From Bacillota bacterium (lineage in GTDB: Bacteria > Bacillota > Clostridia > Tissierellales > Tissierellaceae): a stretch of DNA of 64,000 bases. Below, one piece after another: positions 50,397 through 60,300 of this stretch (within the stretch, counting starts at the first letter, position 1; every line of letters starts with the position of its first letter). The notes under the pieces are model-generated. The model ran no database searches, was not told where the DNA came from, and saw nothing but the letters and a program-made list of their open reading frames with translations. The stretch lies in assembly GCA_023388495.1 (NCBI GenBank), contig JAEWGC010000035.1:1-64000 (forward strand). The letters are read 5' to 3'. The position numbers and the translations under genes were made by a program.

Positions 50397-53300
50397 ATGT
50401 CAAGATTAACAGATGAAGTATTAATAGATAGGGTAGAACTTTATGATACCTATATAAAGGGAAAACAATATTATGAATCTGGGAAGGTAAGAGAAGTTAA
50501 AGCAACTCCAAAACGCAACTATTATGTTGCCAATGTATTTGGTAGTTCCATATATCAATCCACAGTTGAATTTGATAGTTATGATGATATTGTTACTACA
50601 ACTTGTACATGCCATGCTTATAAAAAATATAATGGTGATTGTAAGCATATAGTTGCCTTATTAGCATTTATTATGAATTACGAAAAGACAGGTTCAGTAA
50701 GATATAAGAAATCTGAAGGAGACATAAAAAATATACTAAATTATTATAGACACACACCAAGTAATATGAAAGTACCTGTAAATCTGGAAATTAATTTTAA
50801 ATATATAGATAAAGAGCCCTCCCTTAATTTTCGAATAGGAGAAGATAAACTATACGTAGTTAGGAATATGGGAAGGTTTTTGTCGGATATAGAAGATAAA
50901 AAGGTAATAGAATTTGGAAAGAACTTCACATATTCTCCTGATATTCATTGTTTTAATCCCAAAGATAAAGAATTAATGGATTTTTTTATATTATTATATG
51001 AAAATTACGATATTAATTTTTATAGATACTATGGTGGTAGATTTAGTAGTACCTTTAAAGGAGACAGTATATATTTAAGTCCTAAGTCTCTTGAGAAATT
51101 TTTTGAATTAGTGAAAGATAGAACCTTCAATGTAAATATATATCATAAACAGTTTAAAGATATAGTAATAACGGAGGAAGAATTGAAGCTAAATTTTGAA
51201 ATAGATAAAAGTGAAAATGATCTTTTATTAAGGATTGGAGATGAGTCACAACTTTCGCCTTTAACTCCAAATGGAAGCTATTTCTTTTATAAAGATAAGA
51301 TTTATAGACTTTCAGAACAGCAAGCAAATAATATTATGCCAATATATAATGAGATAATAAAAAAAGAAATAAAGACAATAAGAATTGAAAAGGATTTAAA
51401 AGAAACATTTGTATCTGAGATACTGCCTGTTATAGGAAAATATTCAAAATTAACTATAGATAAGGATGTAGAAGAATCAATCTATAGTGCTCCTCTGAAT
51501 GCTCAGATATATTTCGATAGACAAGATGATGTAATACTAGGTAAGGTAATATTTAATTACGGAGATATAGATATAAATCCTTTTTCATCACAAAAAATAT
51601 CCAATCTAGATGGAGAAAAGATTTTATTAAGAGATATGGAAACTGAGAGGTCTATAATGGCCCTTTTAGAACGAGGAGATTTTAAAGTAGAAGACGGAGG
51701 ATTTTATCTAGAAGAAGAAGAGGAAATTTTCGACTTTATAAATGATATTATACCCGAATTACAGAAGTATTGTGAAGTATATTACTCGGAAAACTTTAGA
51801 AATATAGGACTTATAAGCTCTAAGAATTTTAAGGGTGGATTAAGAATAGATGATGAATTAGATATGTTAGAATTTAACTTTGATATAGAGGGGATAGATA
51901 GCTCTGAACTGGAAAATATTTTTAGAAGTTTAAAGGAAAAGAAGAGATATTATAAGCTAAAAGATGGATCTTTTTTAGTCTTAGATAATAAGGAATTTGT
52001 TGATGTAGTTGATATGCTTGATTATTTGAATATTGAAGGTAAAAACTTTCATGATGGAATAGTACAAATCCCTAAGTTTAGAACAATGTACTTAGATAAA
52101 TTCATAAAAGATAGAGGAATTGACTATATCAAGAAGAATGTAAATTTCAAAAGATTAGTTAGAGACATAAATGACCCAGATGATATAGAGTATGAATTGC
52201 CTAAGGAATTGACCGTAAATTTAAGGGATTATCAGAAATTTGGATTCAAGTGGCTAAAGACATTATCAAATTATGGATTTGGTGGAATATTAGCCGATGA
52301 GATGGGGCTCGGTAAGACAATTCAAATGATAAGCTTTTTATTGTCAGAGAAGAATGAAAAGGGCCCTGAGCCGAATATAGTTATAGTTCCTACATCTCTT
52401 GTATATAACTGGGAAGATGAAGTGGAAAGATTTGCTCCTAGCCTCAAGACTTTAGTGATAGTAGGTAGCAAGGCTGAGAGAAATGAACTTATAGATAAGG
52501 TAAAGGATTATGATTTAATAATTACTTCCTATCCACTAATTAGAAGAGATGTAGAAGAATATAAAAATATATATTTTAGATATTGTATATTAGATGAAGC
52601 GCAGCATATTAAAAATCAAGGTTCTCTTAATGCAAAGTCTGTAAAAAATATTAAAGCAAAGAATTACTTTGCTTTAACAGGAACCCCTATGGAGAATTCT
52701 TTATCTGAACTATGGTCAATATTTGATTTCTTAATGCCAGGGTATTTGTTAACAAGTGGAAAATTTAGTGAGAAATATGAAAGACCAATAACTAAGGAAG
52801 AAGACAATGAAAGATTAAGAGAGCTTAGCAATCAGATTAAGCCATTTATTTTGAGGCGAACTAAAAAAGAAGTATTAAAAGAGTTACCAGATAAGATAGA
52901 GCAAAAGATAGTAGTAGATATGGTAAAGGAACAGAAAAAACTCTATTTAGCATATTTGCAGGCTATAAAAGGTGAAATAGATGATGAAATAAACTCAAAG
53001 GGATATAGTAAATCTCATATAAAAATTCTTGCTGGATTAACAAGGCTAAGACAAATATGTTGTCATCCAGGAATATTTGTAGAAGGATATGCTGGAAGTA
53101 GTGGGAAATTAGATTCCTTGGAGGAAATAGTAGTTGAAGCCGTAGACTCTGGTCATAGGATATTGATATTTTCACAATTTACAACTATGTTAGGAAGAAT
53201 AAAGAAACTTTTGGAAACGAAGAGAATAAACACCCTATATCTAGATGGTAGCACTCCAGTTGTAGAAAGAGGTAATTTAGTCAGGGATTTTAACAAGGGT

Positions 53301-53612
53301 GTAGGAGATGTTTTCTTAATATCTCTTAAAGCTGGAGGAACAGGATTAAACCTAACTGCGGCAGACATGGTAATTCATTTTGATCCATGGTGGAATCCTG
53401 CAGTAGAGGATCAAGCTACAGATAGAGCCCATAGAATAGGACAAGATAAAACTGTCCAAGTTATTAAATTAGTTACAAAGGGAACCATAGAGGAAAAGAT
53501 ATTTAAACTACAGGAAAAGAAAAAAGAGATGATAGATAAGGTAATTACTGAAGGAGAAACCTTGATATCAAAATTGAGTGAAGAAGAAATAATGTCACTA
53601 TTTGAAATATAG
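50397..53612 (+). CDS. SWIM-domain SNF2-family helicase
   Basis: This is a large DNA translocase (1071 aa). A SWIM zinc finger (CTCHAYKKYNGDCKHIVALL, about 63-85) is followed by about 520 residues of low-identity linker (SNF2_assoc-type), then the two RecA lobes: DEMGLGKT (near 638), DEAQH (near 733), and the C-terminal lobe with SLKAGGTGLNLTAAD and DRAHRIGQ. These proteins remodel DNA-protein complexes in bacteria; the exact role is unknown. It precedes the decayed flavin-reductase copy and the defence locus. Confidence 0.94.
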   Translation: MSRLTDEVLIDRVELYDTYIKGKQYYESGKVREVKATPKRNYYVANVFGSSIYQSTVEFDSYDDIVTTTCTCHAYKKYNGDCKHIVALLAFIMNYEKTGSVRYKKSEGDIKNILNYYRHTPSNMKVPVNLEINFKYIDKEPSLNFRIGEDKLYVVRNMGRFLSDIEDKKVIEFGKNFTYSPDIHCFNPKDKELMDFFILLYENYDINFYRYYGGRFSSTFKGDSIYLSPKSLEKFFELVKDRTFNVNIYHKQFKDIVITEEELKLNFEIDKSENDLLLRIGDESQLSPLTPNGSYFFYKDKIYRLSEQQANNIMPIYNEIIKKEIKTIRIEKDLKETFVSEILPVIGKYSKLTIDKDVEESIYSAPLNAQIYFDRQDDVILGKVIFNYGDIDINPFSSQKISNLDGEKILLRDMETERSIMALLERGDFKVEDGGFYLEEEEEIFDFINDIIPELQKYCEVYYSENFRNIGLISSKNFKGGLRIDDELDMLEFNFDIEGIDSSELENIFRSLKEKKRYYKLKDGSFLVLDNKEFVDVVDMLDYLNIEGKNFHDGIVQIPKFRTMYLDKFIKDRGIDYIKKNVNFKRLVRDINDPDDIEYELPKELTVNLRDYQKFGFKWLKTLSNYGFGGILADEMGLGKTIQMISFLLSEKNEKGPEPNIVIVPTSLVYNWEDEVERFAPSLKTLVIVGSKAERNELIDKVKDYDLIITSYPLIRRDVEEYKNIYFRYCILDEAQHIKNQGSLNAKSVKNIKAKNYFALTGTPMENSLSELWSIFDFLMPGYLLTSGKFSEKYERPITKEEDNERLRELSNQIKPFILRRTKKEVLKELPDKIEQKIVVDMVKEQKKLYLAYLQAIKGEIDDEINSKGYSKSHIKILAGLTRLRQICCHPGIFVEGYAGSSGKLDSLEEIVVEAVDSGHRILIFSQFTTMLGRIKKLLETKRINTLYLDGSTPVVERGNLVRDFNKGVGDVFLISLKAGGTGLNLTAADMVIHFDPWWNPAVEDQATDRAHRIGQDKTVQVIKLVTKGTIEEKIFKLQEKKKEMIDKVITEGETLISKLSEEEIMSLFEI

Positions 53613-53618
53613 GATAAA

Positions 53619-53645
53619 TAAAACTAGGCGATAGTCTAGTTTTAT
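53619..53645. terminator. Terminator between SNF2 gene and flavin-reductase pseudogene (CTAG family)
   Basis: AAACTAG pairs with CTAGTTT, with a GC/GT step inside and a T-rich tail. It overlaps the 3' edge of the pseudogene. Confidence 0.75.
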
Positions 53646-54155
53646 TTATTCCTTTATAAGTATCTTAGTTATTTCTCCGATATACAAAGTATGGTGATCG
53701 GAGTAAGGATACATTTTTTGATTAAATTCATTATCAATAAAGGATTCAGGCTTATATTCTTGAGCAAATAATTTCTTGGCAGAAATAGCTATATTTGTTT
53801 CTTTAAAATAGGGAGTATTATTTTCATGTAGAACAGCAAGCTTTGATTTTTCAAGCTTATCCTCATCTCTACCAGATTTTGTACCAAGGTAAGATAATGT
53901 TTCCCTATAACTCTCATCGAAGAAAGTCAGGGAAAATGAATCTGAGTTATCTACAAACTCCTTAGTATATCTTTGAGGATGAATAACTATATATGCTACA
54001 TTTTTATTCCACATAACCACTAAACCACCTCAATAGGCAGTCATTATATTAACTATCCTATCCTTCTCGGCGGTAATCAATATTTAATCTTTACCTATTA
54101 ATTTAAAAGGACTATAGAAGAATTCTTCTGGTGATATTTCTTTAAATTCAGCCAT
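53646..54155 (-). pseudogene. Flavin reductase-like gene with two nonsense codons
   Basis: Reading from ATG 54155 gives a protein collinear over 170 codons with the gene at 46759-47268, without any frameshift. Codon 24 is TAA (54086-54084) and codon 42 is TGA (54032-54030). In the intact copy both are Trp (DW and SWGG). The third Trp (VMWNK) is kept. The rest remains conserved to the end (HHTLYIGEITKILIKE). A shorter product from the internal ATG 54020, behind AGGTGG, is conceivable but would lack the FMN-site strands. Confidence 0.85.
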
Positions 54156-54322
54156 TCTGATGCTTCCTAAAGATTATTACAAGTATATTATATACTAAAT
54201 ATAAAGAACAGTAATAGGTTTATATAAACAATAGAAATGATTAATCTTAAAGGAATAAATAGGTTAGAATATCAGGTTAAATAATAGCATCTTATATATC
54301 ACTAATAAGTGCATTTAACGAT

Positions 54323-54359
54323 AAACAGATATGGTTAAATATTTTAACCATATCTGTTT
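54323..54359. repeat. 17-bp perfect inverted repeat at the edge of the defence locus
   Basis: AAACAGATATGGTTAAA (54323-54339) and its exact complement (54343-54359) flank TAT. It lies in the 273-nt gap between the divergent flavin-reductase pseudogene and the XRE gene. It could be a bidirectional terminator, an operator of the XRE protein, or a recombination scar. Confidence 0.6.
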
Positions 54360-54428
54360 ACTTTTCTTGAAATCTACTATATACTTTAAGGTGAAATGCT
54401 ATATAATTATATGTAAAAGGAGATTCCT

Positions 54429-54635
54429 ATGGTAATACGTTGTAACTTGTCAAGATTAATGGGGGAAGCCCGTTATAATATAGAAGATATACATAAGGCT
54501 ACCGGGCTATCGAGGACAACAATTTCAAAATTATATCACGATAAAATGGAACGAATAGATTATGAGACACTTAGTAAATTATGTTCTTTTTTGCGTTGTC
54601 AAGTTGGAGATATATTGGAGTTTCATGAAAAGTGA
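54429..54635 (+). CDS. XRE/YozG-type small regulator of the defence locus
   Basis: This 68-aa Cro/CI-family protein is one helix-turn-helix: LSRLMGEARYNIEDIHKATGLSRTTISKLYHDKMERIDYETLSKLC (parts), ending in QVGDILEF. It closely follows the small YozG-like regulators. It lies 49 nt upstream of the PAPS-reductase-like gene on the same strand, so it probably represses the phosphorothioation operon. Start follows AAAAGGAGATTCC. Confidence 0.9.
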   Translation: MVIRCNLSRLMGEARYNIEDIHKATGLSRTTISKLYHDKMERIDYETLSKLCSFLRCQVGDILEFHEK

Positions 54636-54684
54636 TAGTTCATTATGTGCATGTACATACCAAATATATAGAGTATGGAGGTAT

Positions 54685-56406
54685 ATGATTTTGTGGTGTA
54701 AAAACTGTAGTCGAGAAACTAATGATAAAGTATGTGAGATTTGTGGAGAGCCAACAGAGCAAGATGTACCTGTAGTTATTTATTGGTGTGACAACTGTAA
54801 AACCCCAATAATAAACGAAGTAAATAGAATTGATAAAGATATATGTCCACTATGTAAAGGTGGGACAAGATATCTGTCTTCAGATTTGCGTCCTGTTTTT
54901 CCAGAAGAACGCTTGTTGCTTGAAATATTACTTAAAAAACCTCTTGCATATAAGGAAAAAACTGTATGGGTTGCTAATAATAGATATTATATTGATGGGA
55001 AGGTAAAAGTTGTTCCTATAAGTATATTTAAAGAAAATGATGTTAGTAGTATTGTTGGTTTGATTGAAAAGTATAAATCTGAAAATGATTATGATTTCTT
55101 TAATAAGAATATAAAGGTTTTTATTTCTGCTAATAAAGAGCGATTAAATTATCTAGTTGATGAGGCAATGCAGTTTATTAGAAAAACGGCAGCTGAATAT
55201 CCTAGTGAAAATGTAGTTGTATCATTTTCAGGTGGAAAGGACTCTACAGTAACAGCAGATTTGACTGCTAGGGCATTGAGTAATCCAAGTTTAGTACATA
55301 TTTTTGGAGATACCACATTGGAGTTTCCGTTAACAATAGAGTATGCGCAGCGCTTTAGAAAAAATAATTCAAAGGCTATCTTTAAAGTTGCCAAAAACAA
55401 GGAGCAAGATTTTTATTCGGTATGCGAAGATATAGGACCACCTGCCCGTATGTTGCGCTGGTGCTGTTCAATGTTTAAAACTGGACCAATCACTAGAGTG
55501 TTAAATAGTTTATATAGAGATGCCAATATTTTAACTTTTTATGGTATTAGAAAATGTGAGTCTGTTAGCCGTAGTAAGTATAATCGTGTAGAAGATAATT
55601 CAGAAGCCATAAAAATTCAAAAACAGAAGGTTGCTTCTCCTATTTTTCTTTGGAAAGATATTGATATTTGGCTATATCTATTAGAACAAAACGTAGATTT
55701 TAATGATGCTTATCGCTTGGGATACGATAGAGTTGGTTGTTGGTGTTGTCCTAATAATAATGAGCGTGCTCAATTTCTATCGAGAATATATATGCCAGAA
55801 CAGTCCACAAGGTGGAGGACATTTTTAATTGATTTTGCTAAAAGTTTGGGAAAACCTGACCCAGAGGTATATATAGACAGTGGGAAATGGAAAGCACGAC
55901 AGGGAGGCAATGGGTTAAAGGCTGCAGAAGATGTAAAAATACGATTTACCAATTGTACAGTTGAGGACAATGCTAAAGTATATAAATTATCTATGCCTAT
56001 TGACGATAGCTTCATTGATATGTTTATTCCCTTTGGAAGGATAGCAAAGGAATTGGGGAGAAAAATGATTAATGAAACTATTATTCTTGATATTAAAACG
56101 AATATCCCAATTATTTCTATTCAGCCATATAGCCAAGAGGGATATGATTTCGCTGTAAAAATAAAGACAATGAATGTAGAAAAACATGAAGACTTACAAA
56201 GAATGATAGGATATCAAGTTAGAAAGCATAATGCCTGTCGAAAATGCTTAAAGTGTGAATCAGTTTGTAGATTTGGTGCAATATCTATTACTAATGATGA
56301 ATATAGAATTAATCCAGATAAATGTAGACATTGTAAGATGTGTGTTACAGCTAAGTATCTTGATGGTGGATGTATGATGGATAAATATTTGAAGACTAAA
56401 GAATAA
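54685..56406 (+). CDS. sspD: PAPS-reductase/ATP-pyrophosphatase, SspD-like, with zinc ribbons and ferredoxin domain
   Basis: This 573-aa protein has two N-terminal zinc ribbons (WCKNC...CEIC; WCDNC...CPLC, about residues 4-65) and an unrecognised stretch to about 165. A PP-loop domain has SFSGGKDSTV near 185 and the Cys pairs LRWCCS and GCWCCPN. The C-terminal 4Fe-4S region (about 515-565) has CRKCLKCESVC and CRHCKMC...GGC. The PAPS-reductase core adenylates or activates a sulfur-acceptor position in DndC/SspD proteins. ATG 54685 lies 3 nt from GGAGG; TTG 54691 at 9 nt may be the true start. Confidence 0.8.
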   Translation: MILWCKNCSRETNDKVCEICGEPTEQDVPVVIYWCDNCKTPIINEVNRIDKDICPLCKGGTRYLSSDLRPVFPEERLLLEILLKKPLAYKEKTVWVANNRYYIDGKVKVVPISIFKENDVSSIVGLIEKYKSENDYDFFNKNIKVFISANKERLNYLVDEAMQFIRKTAAEYPSENVVVSFSGGKDSTVTADLTARALSNPSLVHIFGDTTLEFPLTIEYAQRFRKNNSKAIFKVAKNKEQDFYSVCEDIGPPARMLRWCCSMFKTGPITRVLNSLYRDANILTFYGIRKCESVSRSKYNRVEDNSEAIKIQKQKVASPIFLWKDIDIWLYLLEQNVDFNDAYRLGYDRVGCWCCPNNNERAQFLSRIYMPEQSTRWRTFLIDFAKSLGKPDPEVYIDSGKWKARQGGNGLKAAEDVKIRFTNCTVEDNAKVYKLSMPIDDSFIDMFIPFGRIAKELGRKMINETIILDIKTNIPIISIQPYSQEGYDFAVKIKTMNVEKHEDLQRMIGYQVRKHNACRKCLKCESVCRFGAISITNDEYRINPDKCRHCKMCVTAKYLDGGCMMDKYLKTKE

Positions 56407-56431
56407 AGTAGTATAAGAAGGAGCGTAACTT

Positions 56432-57334
56432 ATGAAGTTTAGAGCACATGATACTTTTTTTATAAGAAAAGGCTGGTTATATAAAGGAATGAAGAATGTA
56501 CTAAATGATATGTATGTTTTTATGGGTACAAATGAAAATCCAATGGATGCTTTGGGTATTGGTTCAAACATGGTTAAGTCTTTGAGATATTGGCTACAGG
56601 CTGTTGGACTGACCGTTGAACCAATCTCTGGAAAAAGATTTCAAGAATTTACACCCTTTGGAAATGTCATTTATGAATATGATAAATATATTGAAGAAAT
56701 GGGGACGTTATGGTTTCTACATTATAAATTAGCAAGTAACAAAGAAGAGGCTACTGCATGGTATTACTTTTTTAACGAGTTTAAGCAAAACGAGTTTTCT
56801 CGTGATGATTTTATTACACAGCTTGATACCTATATCCGCATGAATGGGGAAGAAGAAAAGAGTAGTAGAATTTTAACGGACGATTTTAATTGTATTGTTA
56901 ATACCTATATGCCAAGAATCAAGTCTAATCCTGAAAAGGTACATCCTGAAAGCAATATTGATTGTCCTTTAGGTGAGCTTGATATGATTGATTTTGCAAA
57001 TAAAAAAGCGAAAACTTATAAAAAATGTATACCCAAAATAGATGCTGTTCATCCAATAGTAGCATTAGCCGTTATTGTTGATAATGCTGACGATACTAAC
57101 GAAATCAAAATATCGTCAATACTAAATGATAAGTGTAATATTGGAAAAGTATTTAATTTGGACATTATTACATTGACAAATATACTTAATAAGATTGAGC
57201 TAATGGGATATATAAAGGTAATTAGAACTGCAGGTTTAGATATCATAAGACTAAGTGATACTATAGAGGGTGATACACATGCTGAAAAGTTCTTATGGTG
57301 TGTTAATGAATATTATAGGGTGATAAATGCTTAA
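56432..57334 (+). CDS. sspB: DUF4007 protein, SspB-like
   Basis: This 300-aa protein opens with FRAHDTFFIRKGWLYKGM, the DUF4007 hallmark. ALGIGSNMVKSLRYWLQAVGL and FTPFGNVIYEYDKYIEEMGTLWFLHYKLAS follow. In the SspABCD phosphorothioation system the DUF4007 protein is SspB, the strand nickase of the modification complex. The C-terminal 100 residues look like a winged-helix module. Start follows AAGGAGCGTAACTT, 25 nt after the SspD-like gene. Confidence 0.82.
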   Translation: MKFRAHDTFFIRKGWLYKGMKNVLNDMYVFMGTNENPMDALGIGSNMVKSLRYWLQAVGLTVEPISGKRFQEFTPFGNVIYEYDKYIEEMGTLWFLHYKLASNKEEATAWYYFFNEFKQNEFSRDDFITQLDTYIRMNGEEEKSSRILTDDFNCIVNTYMPRIKSNPEKVHPESNIDCPLGELDMIDFANKKAKTYKKCIPKIDAVHPIVALAVIVDNADDTNEIKISSILNDKCNIGKVFNLDIITLTNILNKIELMGYIKVIRTAGLDIIRLSDTIEGDTHAEKFLWCVNEYYRVINA

Positions 57335-57359
57335 AGCTATTTAGAAACGGAGAGATAAT

Positions 57360-60300
57360 ATGTTTAATAATAAAATATGGGTAGAGAAAGGTTTTCAGAC
57401 ATCAATTAATATAGCCTATGATCTACATAACGAGAATAAGATAAGGAACTTTATACCCACAGCTGCTTCAATTGAGATTATCGAAGATATACTGCTTAGT
57501 ACAAGTCTAAATGCTACAACTAGATCAAGAATACTTATTGGTGCTTATGGTAGAGGAAAGTCACATATTATACTTATGATTATGTCACTTCTTCATAAGA
57601 AAGATAGAAGTTTATTTGATTCCTTGTTAAATAAAATTAAAGAATATAACCTACAGTTATATAATTATGCTGTAAGTTATATAGAAAGTGATAGGAGATT
57701 ATTACCAATTATTATTAGTGGTAGCAGCAATAGTTTAACTCAGTCATTTTTAGGTTCATTACAGCAATCATTAAAAAATGAAAATTTATTAAGCCTTATG
57801 CCAGAAACTAATTTCAAGTCAGCGATTGAGACTATTAAGTTATGGAAAAATTCTTATCCAGAGACATATAGGAAATTCGAAAAAATTATCGATGTAAGTG
57901 TAAATGAATTTATTATTTCATTAAGAGAATTTGATATGTTAGCATACGAAAGGTTTAACAATGTATTTCCACAACTTACATCTGGTAGTGCTTTTAATCC
58001 ATTTGCAAATGTAGATGTAGTTGAGCTTTATGAAAATATCGCTGTCAAGCTTAAGGATCATGGGTTTGATGGTATTTATATTATATATGATGAATTTAGT
58101 AAATACTTGGAGTCAAGTATTGCTAATACAACCATAAGTGATATAAAGCTATTACAGGATCTTGCTGAAAAATGTGACCGTAGTGGAAATAACCAAATGC
58201 ACCTTATGTTAATATCTCATAAGGATATTTCAAACTATATTGACAAGAACTTGCCAAAGGAAAAGGTTGATGGGTGGAGAGGCGTATCTGGAAGATTTAA
58301 GCACATCAATTTGCATAACGATTTCTCTCAGATGTATGAAATTATTTCTGCTGTAATAAAAAAAGATCAAGAATTTTGGAATAGCTACATAGAGGATAAC
58401 AAAGTAAGTTTTCATGATTTAATGGATAGTTTTATAAATAATGGATTAATCAATGAAAATGAATTAGAAATTGCTTCTATTGTAGTAAAAGGTTGCTACC
58501 CATTACATCCTATTTCTACATTTATTCTCCCAAGATTATCTGAGAAGGTTGCCCAAAATGAAAGAACGCTATTTACATTTTTATCATCAGATGGAAGACA
58601 CACATTAACTACTTTTTTAAAAAGTGTAAAAGATAAATTTCCTATTCTTACTCCTGATTATATTTATGATTATTTTGAACCATTATTTAGAAAAGAAGTA
58701 TATACAAGTGATATCTATAAAATATATAGTCTAACATCAAATGTGTTAAGAAAATTAAAGGAAAATAGTCTAGGTACTAAAGTTATAAAAACAATATCGT
58801 TAATTTATATGGTTGAGCAATTTGAAAAACTTCCACCGATACGAAATATTATTGTAGATATATTCAACAATATTGTTAATGATATTTCAGAAATAAATGA
58901 TGTATTAGAAGAACTCATAGAGAAAGACTGCATTGTATATCTAAAGCGCAGTAATGGATATTTAAAAATCAAAGAAAGTAGTGGAATAGATATCCCTACT
59001 GAAATTAATAAAATCATAGAAAAGAATAGTTCAACTATAAGTGTAAAGGAAATCTTGAATGAGTTTTCTCTTGATAGTTATATGTACCCTACTGCATATA
59101 ATGATGAAATGGAGATCACAAGATACTTTGACTTGAAATTTATTGATAGTAATGAATTCTCTACAGTGAGTGATTGGGAAAAAAAGATAGAAGGTTTAGA
59201 TTCTGATGGAGTAATTTATGCTATTATTCCTCAGAAATCGACTGACATAGAAAATATAAAAAAAACAATTTCTTCTAGAGATTATGGGCACAGGAGGATT
59301 TTATTTGTTGTACCCAAAATATTTACTGATATTGAAAAGATAGCTTATGAATATTGCGCAGTAAAATTACTTAAGAATGCTGCGGGTGATGATGAATTGC
59401 TTTGTGATGAATATGATATTTTTATTGAAGACTTAGAAGAAGTTATAAGTGGATTTATTAGAAGCTATACACGTCCAGAAATAGGCAAAGCAGAATACTT
59501 TTATTGTGGTGAAAAAATGTCATTTAAGAGGAGAGCACAAATTTCTGCAAAGTTATCTGAAATTTGCTTTAAGCTATATCCACATACACCAGTAATAAAC
59601 AATGAAATAATTAATAAAAATATAATTACAACAGCGGCATTAAATAGTCGTAATAAGTTAGTTTCAGGTTTGTTAGAGACTCATCTTGATATTAATTTAG
59701 GGTTGAATGGGACAGGGCAAGATGTCTCATTTATGAGGAGTACTTTGATAAGAACAGGTATTTTATTAAATGAAGAAACTATGCCACATTTAACACTATT
59801 ACCTACTGATGATAAAATGAGGTCATTACTATCTGTTATACAGAACTTCTTTATTGAGGCGAGCAGTAATGAAGGGAAGAATTTTAAAGAACTGTACGAC
59901 ATCCTTATTTTACCTAAGTATGGTTATGGAATTAAGAAAGGTGTTATACCAATTTATATTGCAGTAGTGCTAAATTCATTTAAAAAATATATAGTTATAA
60001 AAACTAAGAATAGTGAGGTAAATATTTCTACAGACCTTATTAATAGTATCAACGAGAATCCAGAGAATTTTATTGTATATATGGAAGATTGGAATGAGGA
60101 GAAAAGCCAGTATATTACATCTTTAACAGAATTATTCTCTGATTATATCATTGGACGTGAAAAAGAATATAACACATTTTCTTATGTTGTTTCAGCTATG
60201 AGTAGATGGTATATGAACTTGCCAAAATATGCAAAGGCATTAAAATCCATTTATAAGGGAAAAGATAGTAGCGGTGATGATAAACTAAATAAGTCTCAAT

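Noticed and set aside
53646..54155. TGA read as tryptophan (alternative code or readthrough) in the flavin-reductase copy
   Set aside because: The other nonsense codon is TAA, which no such code reads as Trp, and TGA is the normal stop of several genes here, for example at 62465-62467.
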